From an uncultured Alphaproteobacteria bacterium (lineage in GTDB: Bacteria > Pseudomonadota > Alphaproteobacteria > Rhodospirillales > Rhodospirillaceae), in contig LT599022.1 of assembly GCA_900079695.1 (NCBI GenBank), forward strand, positions 1,144,287 through 1,208,286: DNA of 64,000 bases, in the 5' to 3' direction. Shown here one piece after another: positions 34,035-43,916 of this stretch. Within the stretch, counting starts at the first letter, position 1, and the number at the start of each line of letters is the position of its first letter. Both the position numbers and the translations under genes were made by a program. The notes below the pieces were generated by a model, which was given only the letters and a program-made list of their open reading frames with translations, searched no databases and had not been told where the DNA came from.

Positions 34035-35492
34035 ATGCATCAGATCGTAACCGAGGCGACCCGCGCCGAAACCTTCAAGAAGAGTCTGAGCCTCAACGGC
34101 GCCACGGTAGTGACGCTGGTGGCGCTGCTGGATCTCGCGGCGATGTCGGGGTTCTTCATCCTCTCCTATCTCCAGGCGAGCGCCGCGCCGCCCGAGGCCG
34201 CGCGAATCTGGAAGATCACCGACGGACTGTTCGCCGGCAGTCTGCTCTACCTGATGTTCGCCTCGGGGGCCTATCGCGCCTCCCGGCTTTCGAACGTCAC
34301 CGCCCAACTCACCTACATCCTGGTCAACGGCCTCGCGATCGCGCTGATCGAATGCGCGGTGCTGTGGGCGCTCGATCTCGCCGGCGCGTTCGCCTGGCCC
34401 TGGGACGGCCCGATCAACATCGTCAGCCTCGGCGCGATGACGATGTGCCTGATCCGCATCGGCGTGCACTCGCTGCTGATCTCGGCCGCCGAGCGCGGCA
34501 CGATCGCCCGCAACATCGCGGTGGTCGGCGCGGGCAAGTCGGGGCAGCGGCTGATCGCCCAACTGCGCGAACAGCGCGAACCCTGGACGCGGGTGATCGG
34601 CATCTTCGACGACCGCAAGGAACGTCTGCAGAAGGCCGCGGGCGCGCTGCCGATCACCGGCACGGTGGAGGACCTGATCGTCTTCGCCCGCGACCACCGG
34701 GTGGACGAAATCCTGGTCGCCCTGCCCTGGCACGCCGAGGCGCGTCTGCTCGGCATCCTCGAACGGCTCAAGGTGATCCCCTGCAACGTGCGGATGGCGC
34801 CCGACGGCATCAGCCTGCACTTTCTCGACACCGGGTTCTCCTCGGTCGACGGCATCCCGGTCTACAACATCTACCGCAAGCCGATCAGCGAATGGGGCGC
34901 GCTGCTGAAGCGTACCGAGGATCTGGTGTTCGGCCTCGGCATCATGGTGGTGGCGCTGCCGGTGATGCTCGTCTGCGCGATCGCCATCAAGCTCGACAGC
35001 AAGGGCCCGGTGCTGTTCCGCCAGAACCGCTACGGCTACAACAACTCGCTGATCTCGGTGTTCAAGTTCCGCTCGATGTACCACGACATGAGCGACGCGG
35101 ACTGCGACATCCAGACCACCCGCAGGGACCCGCGCATCACCCGCGTCGGCGCCTTCCTGCGCCGCACCAGCCTCGACGAACTGCCGCAGCTCTTCAACGT
35201 CATCTCGGGCGAGATGTCGCTGGTCGGGCCGCGGCCGCACGCGGTCAACACCAAGGCCGCCGGTCGCCTGTTCGAGGAGGTGGTCCACGAGTACGCGGCA
35301 CGCCACAAGGTCAAGCCCGGCATCACCGGCTGGGCGCAGGTGCTCGGCTGGCGCGGCGAGACCGACACCGAGGAAAAGATCCGCCGCCGCGTCGAGGCCG
35401 ATCTCTACTACATGGAGCACTGGTCGCTGTTCCTCGACATCGAAATCCTCTTCCGCACCGCCAAAGTGATCCGAGGGGAGAACGTCTATTGA
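34035..35492 (+). CDS. Undecaprenyl-phosphate glucose phosphotransferase, GumD/WcaJ-like
   Basis: A 485-residue membrane enzyme that starts exopolysaccharide repeat units by moving glucose-1-phosphate from UDP-glucose to undecaprenyl phosphate. It has four N-terminal helices, a CoA-binding-like domain ([15 protein letters not shown] near 158) and a C-terminal sugar transferase domain with [36 protein letters not shown] and [16 protein letters not shown]. The full GumD/WcaJ architecture is present. Its stop overlaps the TTG start of the exosortase gene. Confidence 0.93.
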   Translation: MHQIVTEATRAETFKKSLSLNGATVVTLVALLDLAAMSGFFILSYLQASAAPPEAARIWKITDGLFAGSLLYLMFASGAYRASRLSNVTAQLTYILVNGLAIALIECAVLWALDLAGAFAWPWDGPINIVSLGAMTMCLIRIGVHSLLISAAERGTIARNIAVVGAGKSGQRLIAQLREQREPWTRVIGIFDDRKERLQKAAGALPITGTVEDLIVFARDHRVDEILVALPWHAEARLLGILERLKVIPCNVRMAPDGISLHFLDTGFSSVDGIPVYNIYRKPISEWGALLKRTEDLVFGLGIMVVALPVMLVCAIAIKLDSKGPVLFRQNRYGYNNSLISVFKFRSMYHDMSDADCDIQTTRRDPRITRVGAFLRRTSLDELPQLFNVISGEMSLVGPRPHAVNTKAAGRLFEEVVHEYAARHKVKPGITGWAQVLGWRGETDTEEKIRRRVEADLYYMEHWSLFLDIEILFRTAKVIRGENVY

Positions 35493-37132
35493 CCATCCTG
35501 CTACGCGAAGCCGCCGCCGCCCGCGACGACGGGCCGGAGCGTAAGGTGGTGAAATTTCCCGGTGCGCCCGGCTTCCCCGAAGGAAGCCCGGCGCACCGCG
35601 TCGTCTCGGCGATCCTCGCGGTGCTGTGCGCGGCTGCCCTGGCTGCGCTGTTCCACCGCACCCTCGCCGGGCAGATCAAGGCGTGGGAGATCGACGAATA
35701 CAGCCACTGCTGGCTGATCCCGCCGCTCGCGGCCGCCTGGGCGGTGGGCCGGCTGAAGCACGACCGCCCGTCGCTGCGGCCGGCGCCGGTCGCGGGCGCG
35801 GCGATCGTGGCGGCGGCGGTGCTGCTGAAATGGGCGGGCGACCTGATCGTCAACAACTGGGTCTCCACCACCGCGTTCCTGATCGCGGTCGGCGGGCTGA
35901 TCGTGTTCGTCGGCGGCTGGCGGACGATGCGCACCCTGCTCGCGCCCTACGTCTTCCTGTTCTTCACCGTGCCGCTGCCGGTGACGCTGTTCGCCCGCCT
36001 CACCGCCGAGCTGCAACTGCTCTCCTCGGTGCTCGGCACCTGGGGGCTGCAAACCCTCGGCATCGCCGCGTTCCAGGACGGCAACATCATCGACCTCGGC
36101 ACCATCAAGCTGGAGGCGGCCGAGGCGTGCAGCGGGCTGCGCTATCTGTTTCCGCTGATGAGCTTCGGCTACATGATGGCGTTCCTCGTCCACACCGGCT
36201 GGCGCGACCGGATCCTGATCTTCGCCGCCACCATCCCGATCACCATCGCGATGAACGCCGCGCGGATCGTCTCGGTGGGCTGGGCGGTGGATCGCGGCTA
36301 CATGATCGTGCTCGACGATTCGCTGCACTGGGCACAGGGTTTCGCGGTGTTCCTGCTGAGCCTCGGCGTGCTGGCGCTGGCGAGCTGGGGGCTGCTGCGC
36401 CTCACCCGGCGCGGCGGTACGGGCGGCTTCAACGGGGTCGAGACCGAGGGGCCGATGACCTCGGGCGGCCATACCCCGGGCGGACGGGCAGCGGTGCCGC
36501 TGATCGCCGGGCTCGCCCTCGCGCTGGTGGCGCAGAGCACGGTTCTCGAAGCCGGAACCGGTCCCGAGAACGTGCCGCCACGCCGCCAGTTCGTCGACTG
36601 GCCGATGGTCGGTGGCGAATGGCTGGGCCGCCGCGAAACCCTGACCCCGGAAGAGCTGCGGGCGCTCCGGCTCGACGACTATCTCCTCGCCACCTATCAA
36701 CGCGGCCCGGCCGACGTGCCGGTGGGGCTCTACATCGCCTATTACGCCACCCAGCAGACCGGATCCTCGACCCATTCGCCGCTGGTGTGCCTGCCGGGAA
36801 CCGGCTGGGAGATCGCCGACCTCGCGCGTGTCGAGATGCCGTATCCGGCGGCGCAAGGCGCACCGCTCAAAGTCAACCGCGGCATCATCAAGAAGGGCGA
36901 GCAGCGCCTGCTGGTCTACTTCTGGTATCGCGAGCAGGGCCGGGACCTCGCCACCACCGGCGAGATCAAATGGAACCTGATCAAGCGCTCGCTCACCGAC
37001 CGCCGCAGCGACGGCGCGCTGATCCGCCTGATCACGCCGATCACCGAAACCGGCGACATCGTCGAGGCGGATCAGCGCCTGACCGCGTTCCTCGGCGAGC
37101 AGATCGCCCGGCTGCCCGCCTACGTGCCGTAG
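35489..37132 (+). CDS. Exosortase with C-terminal EpsI domain, XrtD-like
   Basis: A 547-residue multi-span protease/transpeptidase that processes proteins with PEP-CTERM-like sorting tails. The catalytic triad is Cys214 (EAAEACSGLRY), Arg259 (MNAARI) and His280 (DDSLHW). About eight helices precede a periplasmic EpsI-type domain from about residue 330 (VDWPMVGGEWLGRRE, STHSPLVCLPGTGW). This fused layout is that of the alphaproteobacterial XrtD-type. The start is TTG at 35489, with GGGGAG eight bases upstream. No substrate with a recognisable sorting tail is in the window. Confidence 0.88.
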   Translation: MTILLREAAAARDDGPERKVVKFPGAPGFPEGSPAHRVVSAILAVLCAAALAALFHRTLAGQIKAWEIDEYSHCWLIPPLAAAWAVGRLKHDRPSLRPAPVAGAAIVAAAVLLKWAGDLIVNNWVSTTAFLIAVGGLIVFVGGWRTMRTLLAPYVFLFFTVPLPVTLFARLTAELQLLSSVLGTWGLQTLGIAAFQDGNIIDLGTIKLEAAEACSGLRYLFPLMSFGYMMAFLVHTGWRDRILIFAATIPITIAMNAARIVSVGWAVDRGYMIVLDDSLHWAQGFAVFLLSLGVLALASWGLLRLTRRGGTGGFNGVETEGPMTSGGHTPGGRAAVPLIAGLALALVAQSTVLEAGTGPENVPPRRQFVDWPMVGGEWLGRRETLTPEELRALRLDDYLLATYQRGPADVPVGLYIAYYATQQTGSSTHSPLVCLPGTGWEIADLARVEMPYPAAQGAPLKVNRGIIKKGEQRLLVYFWYREQGRDLATTGEIKWNLIKRSLTDRRSDGALIRLITPITETGDIVEADQRLTAFLGEQIARLPAYVP

Positions 37133-37133
37133 C

Positions 37134-38582
37134 TCAGGCCTCGCCGACGCGACGGCGGCGGAAGAACCCGACGAGACGGCGCACGTCGCGGCGCAACAGC
37201 AGCGCGCCGGCGAGGCCGAACGCCGCGCCGCCCGCCAACAGCGCCAGCAGCAGCCGAAACCACGGATCGGCCGCCGCCCAGGGGCTGGCGGCATATCCGG
37301 CGATCGCCGCCGCCATCGCGCCGGAGGCCGCGAGCGGCCGCCACAGCCCGGCGAGATCGCCCCACAACGCCACCCCTTCCCACCGCTGCAAGGCGCGGAA
37401 GTAGACCGGCAGAAACGCCACCCCCACCGCCAGCGTCGCCGCCGCCATCGCCAGCAGGCCGAACGGCAGCGCCGCCGCGCTCGCCGCCAGCACCGCGGCG
37501 ACGTACGCCACCTGGAGGCGGAGGAAGCGGTGCAGACGGTTGTGGGTGCGCATCATCTCGCGCACCACGTACTGCAGCGGCAGCACCGCGCCGCAGAGGA
37601 TGAACACCTGCAGCAGCGGCACCACGTCGGCCCATTTGCCGCCGAAGAACAGGGTGACGTAGAGCGGCGCGGCGACCGCGGCGCAGGCGAGCGTCGGGAA
37701 GATCAGTACCCCGGTGGCGACCACGAACAACCCGAGCATCTGTTGCTGCGCGGCGCGGTCGTGGTTGAGCTTGGCGAGCGACGGGTAGAACACCGAGAAT
37801 GGCGGGTTGACGAAGATATCCTGGATCGCGTAGCGCACCCGCGCGACGAACGAATAGAAGCCGAGCGCGAGCGGCCCGAGGAAGGCGACGATGAGGATGC
37901 GCGGCACCTCGCGCTCGGCCACGGTAACGATCATCGTGCCCGCCATACGAATGCCGGGGCGGATCGTCTCGGCAAGGCTCGCGCGATCGAAGCGCAGGCG
38001 CGGCCGCCAGCGCACCGACAGCCACACCACCACGTTCGACACCGTGAACAGGGTGATCTGCTGCAGGATCAGCGCATACGCCCCCATGCCCTGGAACGCG
38101 CCGGCGATCCCCACCGCGCCGCCGATCAGCGACGCGGCGATCGAGCGCAGCGCGTAGACGCGGAAATCGAGCTCCTTCAGCACCAGCATCGTCGGCACCG
38201 AGGCGAGCGACAGCAGCAGCGGGATCGCCGAAAACCACAGGATCAGGTCGCGCAGGCGGGGTTCGTCCATCGCCTCGGCGAGCGGTTGCGCGCCGAGGAT
38301 CGCGATCGCCGCGAACCCCAGGCCGACCGCCAGCGCGGTCCAGAACAGCGTCGAAAGGCGCTGGTCGTCCTCGATCTGGAGACTGACGACGCCATCGACC
38401 ACCGCCAGGATCAACAGGTTGGCGATGGTAAAGAAGACGAAACAGATGTTGGCGAGGCCGTATTCGGTGGGGCCGACGAGCCGGGCGATCACCATGAACA
38501 CCAGAAACGAGATGCCCTGCTGGCCGCCCTTCTCCAGCAGCGACCACATCACCCCCTTCGCCATCCGCGACTGAAGACTCAT
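37134..38582 (-). CDS. Polysaccharide flippase, Wzx/GumJ-type
   Basis: A 482-residue MATE/MOP-type flippase with about twelve predicted helices. The N-terminus WSLLEKGGQQGISFLVFMVI is typical of Wzx/RfbX-like proteins. It moves the lipid-linked repeat unit across the inner membrane. The ATG overlaps the stop of the gumH-like gene. Its 3' end meets the exosortase gene tail-to-tail with one base between, leaving no room for a terminator. Confidence 0.9.
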   Translation of the reverse strand: MSLQSRMAKGVMWSLLEKGGQQGISFLVFMVIARLVGPTEYGLANICFVFFTIANLLILAVVDGVVSLQIEDDQRLSTLFWTALAVGLGFAAIAILGAQPLAEAMDEPRLRDLILWFSAIPLLLSLASVPTMLVLKELDFRVYALRSIAASLIGGAVGIAGAFQGMGAYALILQQITLFTVSNVVVWLSVRWRPRLRFDRASLAETIRPGIRMAGTMIVTVAEREVPRILIVAFLGPLALGFYSFVARVRYAIQDIFVNPPFSVFYPSLAKLNHDRAAQQQMLGLFVVATGVLIFPTLACAAVAAPLYVTLFFGGKWADVVPLLQVFILCGAVLPLQYVVREMMRTHNRLHRFLRLQVAYVAAVLAASAAALPFGLLAMAAATLAVGVAFLPVYFRALQRWEGVALWGDLAGLWRPLAASGAMAAAIAGYAASPWAAADPWFRLLLALLAGGAAFGLAGALLLRRDVRRLVGFFRRRRVGEA

Positions 38583-39721
38583 TTCCGCGGTCTCCGCCGC
38601 GCCAGGGCGCGGTCGTAGACCTCGCGGAAGCGTTGCGCCACGCCCGGCCAGGCATAGCGCGCGGCAAGCGCCATCGCCGCCGTCCGGCGGGCGGGGAAAT
38701 CCTCGGCATGCCGCCGGTAGGCCGCCTCCAGCCGGTCGGCGCTGGCGGCAAGATCGGCGGCGTCGATCACCACGCCGTCGCCGAGCGCGTCGACGAGCTT
38801 GAGGAACGGCGCGAGCGGCGACACCACCGGCAGCAGCCCGGCCGAGAGCCCCTCGACGATGGTGAGGCCGAACCCTTCGTAGGCGGAGGCCGAGGCGACG
38901 TAGCCCGCCCGCGCGATCAGCCCCTTGAGCGCCGCGACGTCGGGCTTGACGTGAACCTCGACGGCGGCGGCGACCCCCTTGTCGCGGGCGTGCGCGGCGA
39001 GGCTCTCCTCGGTTTCGGCGTCCGGCACCCCGGCGACGATCAACCGCCAGTCGGTGCCGCCCGCGCGCAGCGCCGCGACCAGGTCGATCAGCAGCGGCAC
39101 CCGCTTGTTGGACGACCAGCGGCCGATGAAGATCAGGGTGCGGGTGGCCTCGGGGCTCCCCGCCCCGGCCCATTTGTCGACGTTGACGCCGTTCTCGATC
39201 GCGATCGTCTTCTTCGGTGCGATCCGGCGGAAGGTGGCGGCATCGTTTTCCGACGAGGCGCAGATGGTGTGGTAGGCGCGGCACGAGGCGCGGGTGACGG
39301 TCTCGAAATACGCCTTCTTGGCCCGCGCCGCGAATTCGGTGTGGAAGAACCCGCCATGGGTCGAAGCGACCAGCGGCAGGCGGTGGATCGGCTTGGTCCA
39401 GGCCATGTAGTCGAAGAAGAAGTCGACCGCGTGAACGTGGACGAGATCGGCCTGCTCCAGCGGTTTCAGCACCGAGAGCGCGAGCGGATAGCGGCTCGAC
39501 CCGTGCCAGGGAATGCGCGCCACCGGAATGCCGTCGACGGTCGCGGCGCGCGGCAGCACCCGCTCCGGATCGGAGAACAGGCGGTCGAGCGTGACCACCC
39601 GCACCCGCAGATCGGGCATGTCGGACAGATGCTTGCAGAGGTTCGCCACCGCGTCCTCCAGTCCGCCGACCGAGGGTGCGTACTGTCGCACCAGATGCAC
39701 GATCTGGATCCTATCGGGCAT
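38579..39721 (-). CDS. gumH: GumH-like GT4 glycosyltransferase
   Basis: A 380-residue GT4 transferase. It closely matches what I know of Xanthomonas GumH, the GDP-mannose alpha-1,3-mannosyltransferase of xanthan: VHLVRQYAPSVGGLED near the start, HGSSRYPLALSVL, VDFFFDYMAWTKP, STHGGFFHT, IENGVNVDKWAG and the C-terminal EGFGLTIVEGLSAG nucleotide site. It should add mannose to a lipid-linked cellobiose. It overlaps the gumM-like gene upstream by 11 bases and the flippase by four. Confidence 0.85.
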   Translation of the reverse strand: MPDRIQIVHLVRQYAPSVGGLEDAVANLCKHLSDMPDLRVRVVTLDRLFSDPERVLPRAATVDGIPVARIPWHGSSRYPLALSVLKPLEQADLVHVHAVDFFFDYMAWTKPIHRLPLVASTHGGFFHTEFAARAKKAYFETVTRASCRAYHTICASSENDAATFRRIAPKKTIAIENGVNVDKWAGAGSPEATRTLIFIGRWSSNKRVPLLIDLVAALRAGGTDWRLIVAGVPDAETEESLAAHARDKGVAAAVEVHVKPDVAALKGLIARAGYVASASAYEGFGLTIVEGLSAGLLPVVSPLAPFLKLVDALGDGVVIDAADLAASADRLEAAYRRHAEDFPARRTAAMALAARYAWPGVAQRFREVYDRALARRRPRK

Positions 39722-40493
39722 GGGGCTTCAACCTTCCGTGCAGCAGGCGCAGGCGCGCGCCGTGAAATGCGAAGACGACGCCGCCGAGAATGTAGCGCCG
39801 CCACAGACGCCGCGGCTCGTGGATCAGACGATAGAGCCATTCGAGGCGCAGCCGCCGCCAGATTGCGGGCGCGCGGGGGAAGCGCCCGGCAATGAAATCG
39901 AGGATCGCGCCGCCGTTGAGGATCACCGCCGGACGGTCGAGGCGCGCCGCGAGCTCGGCCGCCACCTCCTCCTGACGCGGCATTCCCATCGCCAGAACGA
40001 ACAGATCGGCGTCGCAGGCGCAGAGGTGGTTGACGGTGGCGGCAAGCCCCTGGAAGCCGTCGATCGCCTGCACGATCACCTGCCCCTGCTCGCGCAGCTC
40101 GGTGGCGGCACGCGAGAGCCACGGCTCGGCCGTCCCCGCGAGGGCGACGCGGCGGCCGCGGCAGGCGCGGAGAATCTCCGGAATCAGGTCGGTGCCGTTC
40201 ATGTTGAGCCCGGCGTCCGCGCCCAGCAGGCGCAGCATCGCCGAAACCCCGACGCCGTCGCGGAACAGCGCGTCCGCCGCCATCAGGTTGGCGCGAAACT
40301 CGGCGTCGCGCTCGGCGAGATTGAAGGCGTGGGCGTTCAGGAACGATACCACCGTCGGCTTCAACGGCGCGGTCAGCGAAGCGAGAAACGCCGCCTTCGC
40401 CGCCGCGTCGGGCATCGGGGTGATACGCGCGAGCAGCGCGAGTTCGGGCTTCGCGGGCGGGGCGGCGAGCGGCGGGATCGCGGCTTCGGTCAT
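39711..40493 (-). CDS. gumM: GumM-like WecG/TagA/CpsF glycosyltransferase
   Basis: A 260-residue GT26 transferase. Family signatures are VVSFLNAHAFNLAERD, DGVGVSAMLRLLG, NMNGTDLIPEI and LFVLAMGMPRQEE. In xanthan-type clusters this family member is GumM, which adds the second, beta-1,4-linked glucose to the priming glucose. The C-terminal basic region (RLRLEWLYRLIHEPRRLWRR) is the usual membrane-association tail. The substrate assignment rests on the gum-like context. Confidence 0.85.
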   Translation of the reverse strand: MTEAAIPPLAAPPAKPELALLARITPMPDAAAKAAFLASLTAPLKPTVVSFLNAHAFNLAERDAEFRANLMAADALFRDGVGVSAMLRLLGADAGLNMNGTDLIPEILRACRGRRVALAGTAEPWLSRAATELREQGQVIVQAIDGFQGLAATVNHLCACDADLFVLAMGMPRQEEVAAELAARLDRPAVILNGGAILDFIAGRFPRAPAIWRRLRLEWLYRLIHEPRRLWRRYILGGVVFAFHGARLRLLHGRLKPHAR

Positions 40494-41546
40494 TCAGGCG
40501 ACGCTCCTTCCGGCGCGGACCGGCAGGGCGATCCGCGTGAACAGCGCGGCGCGGCGCTGCATCGCGAGGCCCACCGGCACCAGGAACAGGGGCAGGATCA
40601 TTCCGGCGGCGGTGCCGAAGACGAGATGGGGGCCGACGTCGAACACCCCGAGGCGCACCAGCAGCGCCCGCATTCCCGCGCCGAAGATCACGTGGGAGAG
40701 GAAGATGATCATGCTGTTGGCGCCGACGAACGCGAGCGCCCGACCGACCGGCCCGGGCGTGGGCGCCTCGCGCGCCGCCGCTTCCATGAACACCTTGTAG
40801 AACAGCAGCACCAGGGCCACCGTCACCCCGGCGAACAACGGCGGGGTCTCGGGTGCGACCGGCAGCGCCGCCGCCATCACCACCGCGAAGGCGACGAGGA
40901 ACGCCAGGGGGTGCGCCCCGGCGCGGTCCATCGCGGCGTTGCCGCACGCCATGCCCAGCAGCAGGAACGGGAAATGCCAGAGGAACTGGCCGACCAGGAA
41001 CCAGTACGGTCCGCTCTCGAACGCGGTCTTGATCCAGCCGTCGAGGCCGACGCGCGCGGCGAGAGCGGCGACGCACGCGGCGGCGGCGGCGCGGCGGGAC
41101 GCGCCGAGGGCGGGCAGCAGCCCCGCCACCGCCATCGCCACGAACAGCACGCCGAGGAACCAGAACTGCTGCGCCGGGGGAAACGGCGCCGAGATCACGT
41201 CGTCGAGGCCGACCTTGAGGTTGGAACTGCCGGAGAAGACGTATTGCATGCCGACCTGGATGTAGGACCACACCACCAGCGGCCCCACCAGCACCACGAG
41301 GTTGCGCCTGAGCATGCCGAGATAGCCCGCCTTCGCCACCGTCTGCGCGAAGAACAGGCCGGAGAGGTAGAAGAACAACGGCATGTGGAAGAGGTAGATC
41401 GCCCAGTCGACGGTCCGCCAGACGCCGTCGAAGGCGACCAGACCGCCGCGTTCGAGGCCGCGCAGCACGTGGCCGAACACCACCAGCAGGATCGCCAGGG
41501 CCTTGGCCTGATCGGGAGCGAGGGACGCGCGGTTGGGGTTTCTCAT
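40494..41546 (-). CDS. Acyltransferase family 3 membrane protein
   Basis: A 350-residue membrane O-acyltransferase with about ten helices. The N-terminal AKALAILLVVFGHVLRGLER carries the catalytic-site histidine of the family, and FHMPLFFYLSGLFFA follows. By analogy with GumF/GumG it probably adds acetyl groups to sugars of the repeat unit. ATG overlaps the stop of the polymerase-like gene, and its stop abuts the gumM-like start. Confidence 0.9.
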   Translation of the reverse strand: MRNPNRASLAPDQAKALAILLVVFGHVLRGLERGGLVAFDGVWRTVDWAIYLFHMPLFFYLSGLFFAQTVAKAGYLGMLRRNLVVLVGPLVVWSYIQVGMQYVFSGSSNLKVGLDDVISAPFPPAQQFWFLGVLFVAMAVAGLLPALGASRRAAAAACVAALAARVGLDGWIKTAFESGPYWFLVGQFLWHFPFLLLGMACGNAAMDRAGAHPLAFLVAFAVVMAAALPVAPETPPLFAGVTVALVLLFYKVFMEAAAREAPTPGPVGRALAFVGANSMIIFLSHVIFGAGMRALLVRLGVFDVGPHLVFGTAAGMILPLFLVPVGLAMQRRAALFTRIALPVRAGRSVA

Positions 41547-42841
41547 GTCGCCCCCACCTGACGGAACAGCGGCGCGGGCTTGGGCCGGGCGGCGCGCACC
41601 GCCTCCGCCTGCGCGGCGAGGCAGCCGCAGATCATCCACAGCGGCGCGCTTACCTTGATCGACAGGATCGCCGCGCCGACCATCAGGTTGACGCAGATGA
41701 ACAGAAGGGCCGAAAACGCGAAGCGCTTGTCCATCGCGCTCTCGGCGGGCAACAGCACCCACAGGAAGATCCAGAAATACGCCAGCCCCACCACCGTGGT
41801 GGCGTAGACGAGGTAGGCGTATCCGGAATCGCCGGTGCGGGCGATGTTGGCGACGTCGCCGGTGACGAGATCCGACAGGTCCATGCGCGCGAGCAGGCCG
41901 ACGGTGTGGCCGATGCGCCCGGCGAGCGTATCCGAGAACCCCTGTTCGGGGCGATAGAACAGCAGCGCCGCGACCAGCAGCAACGCCGGCATCGCCGCGC
42001 CGTAGAAGCTCTTCGGCAGTTTCGGAAAGATCCAGTAGCCGAGCGCCATCAGCAGGCAGAGCGCGGTGCCGGTGCGGCTGCTGTTGGAGAGGATCATCAG
42101 CACCACCGCGACCACGAACAGTAGGCGGTCGAAGCGCTTCATCCGCTCCCACCAGGTGACCGCGAAGATCGTCAGCACCATCGCGAAATTGGCGAGCGAC
42201 ACCTGTTCGAGGAACACCGACGACAGCCGCCGCTGCCCGAACAGGCCGTAGGAGAAGCGCCCGGCGAACCCCAGGGAATTGCGGAACAGGCCGCTGTCGT
42301 CGAGCGAGAACTTCTCGATGCCGCGGGTGTTGGCGAAATAGTCGGCGGGCTGGAACAGCCAGACGTAGAGCGGCACCGCGAACCCCTCGATCAGCAGCAC
42401 CGCGAGGGTCACGAGGGTGATCGAGCGGAACGCTCCGAGCATCCGCTCCGGCGGACATTGGGTGCCGACGAGGTAGAACATGCAGACGATCGCGAACTCG
42501 CGCGGCGTGCGCACGAAGACGATGCCGTTGGTGAACGTCACCCACACGAACAGAAACAGGAACACGCAGAACGACGCGATCACGAACGCGCGGTTCGGGC
42601 CGAGCCTGCCCCAGCGGAACATCAGGAACATCGCGGTGGCGAACAGGATCGCGAGTTCGGTAACGGCGACGTGCGCCTCGGTGAGGCGGAGGCCGTGGGC
42701 GTTGAGGAAGGCGAGCCCGGCGTTGTAGTAGATCGCCCCCGACAGCAGCAGATACGGCAGCGCCGAACGGCTCGCGCGGCCGAGCGGCGCGGCGGCGCGG
42801 CCGATCGCGTTGGTCCTGTCGATGGAGCCGAGGCCGTCCAC
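41543..42841 (-). CDS. O-antigen ligase/polymerase-like protein (Wzy/GumE role)
   Basis: A 432-residue membrane protein with ten or more predicted helices and a large loop after the middle, as in Wzy polymerases. Sequence conservation in this class is low; the segment SSVFLEQVSLANFAMVLTIF and the short SNSSRTGTALCLLMALG resemble O-antigen ligase-domain proteins. It is the only polymerase candidate in the locus, so it likely joins the repeat units in the periplasm. Confidence 0.8.
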   Translation of the reverse strand: MDGLGSIDRTNAIGRAAAPLGRASRSALPYLLLSGAIYYNAGLAFLNAHGLRLTEAHVAVTELAILFATAMFLMFRWGRLGPNRAFVIASFCVFLFLFVWVTFTNGIVFVRTPREFAIVCMFYLVGTQCPPERMLGAFRSITLVTLAVLLIEGFAVPLYVWLFQPADYFANTRGIEKFSLDDSGLFRNSLGFAGRFSYGLFGQRRLSSVFLEQVSLANFAMVLTIFAVTWWERMKRFDRLLFVVAVVLMILSNSSRTGTALCLLMALGYWIFPKLPKSFYGAAMPALLLVAALLFYRPEQGFSDTLAGRIGHTVGLLARMDLSDLVTGDVANIARTGDSGYAYLVYATTVVGLAYFWIFLWVLLPAESAMDKRFAFSALLFICVNLMVGAAILSIKVSAPLWMICGCLAAQAEAVRAARPKPAPLFRQVGAT

Positions 42842-42848
42842 GGGCGGT

Positions 42849-43853
42849 CTACCTCCGCATCGCCTGGTCGAGAATCTCGATCTGCGGAAACCGCGCAGGA
42901 TCGGGCGGATAGACGTTGAACATGTAATCGCCGAACCACGGCGCGGCGGCCCAATAGGTCCACCCGACCCATACGTCGGAATTGTCGGCGATGAATTGAA
43001 GGGTGTTGCGCAACGCCTCCATGCATACCGGCTGCTTCGACGCGCCGAACTCGCCGAGGAAGCCCCGGTTGCCGGTCTCGTGGAGCCAGGCGTTGAAGCC
43101 CGATAGACGCTGCACGCCGATCTCGGCCGACACGCACTCCGGCTTGGTGCCCGAGGTGTTGGAATCGAAGTACTGGTGCACCTCGAAGGCGAAGTTGTTC
43201 GCCGGATCCTTGATCCCGCCCAGGGCCTCGGCGTTGGAAAGGCTGCCGTCCTTGGCCAGCCACGCGTGCGCGCCGGACCAGCGGGTGCCGGGCACCAGCA
43301 CCAGTTGCTTCGCCCCGGCGGCGCGGATCGCGTCGAGCCCGGCCTGGGCGATCGGCGCCCAGTCCTCGGCGTTGTGCTTGTTGGGCTCGTTCATCAGCCC
43401 GAACACCGCCGAAGGGTTGTCGCGGTAGCGCGTGGCGAGACGGGTCCAGAGATCGGCGAACGCGGCGGTCGGCACCTCGGGCGAACCGATCAGCTTGTCG
43501 TAATAGGCGGCGTAGTTGTGGGGGTCGAGGATCACCCTGACGCCGCGCGCGTCGCCCTTCTTCACCAGGGCGTCGAGGCGGCCCGCCTCGGCCGGGTCGA
43601 GGGGGCCGAACAGTTCGGGCTGCATCCGCTCCCACAGGAACGCGACACGCACCGCAGTGGCGCCGCGATCGGCGTAGAGGTCGATGTCGGACGGCTTCGG
43701 CCAGAGATAGTTGACGCCGTGCGTGCCGGGGCGGGCCGAACCGCCGAACCCGGCATTGGCAAGGTTGACGCCGACGAGTTCCGGCGTTTCCGCCCGGGCG
43801 GGCGCGGCCAGCGCCAACCCGAGGCACAAGGACAGTGCGAGGCGATCGATCAC
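42849..43853 (-). CDS. Secreted family 5 glycoside hydrolase (cellulase-like)
   Basis: A 334-residue exported enzyme; the signal peptide is cut near residue 21 (APARAE). The GH5 acid/base is Glu156 in FGLMNEPNKH and the nucleophile is Glu268 in GFLGEFGA; HQYFD and WAAAPWFGDY are further site segments. GH5 enzymes of this kind cut beta-1,4-glucans. Placed inside a cluster that should build a cellobiose backbone, it probably trims or releases the polymer during export, as cellulases do in cellulose synthesis loci. Confidence 0.9.
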   Translation of the reverse strand: MIDRLALSLCLGLALAAPARAETPELVGVNLANAGFGGSARPGTHGVNYLWPKPSDIDLYADRGATAVRVAFLWERMQPELFGPLDPAEAGRLDALVKKGDARGVRVILDPHNYAAYYDKLIGSPEVPTAAFADLWTRLATRYRDNPSAVFGLMNEPNKHNAEDWAPIAQAGLDAIRAAGAKQLVLVPGTRWSGAHAWLAKDGSLSNAEALGGIKDPANNFAFEVHQYFDSNTSGTKPECVSAEIGVQRLSGFNAWLHETGNRGFLGEFGASKQPVCMEALRNTLQFIADNSDVWVGWTYWAAAPWFGDYMFNVYPPDPARFPQIEILDQAMRR

Positions 43854-43916
43854 GGGGACATCCTTTCGCTGGAGGTCGCGATACCGCTCGTCGTGGAGAA
43901 CGCGGAAGGCTCCGCC

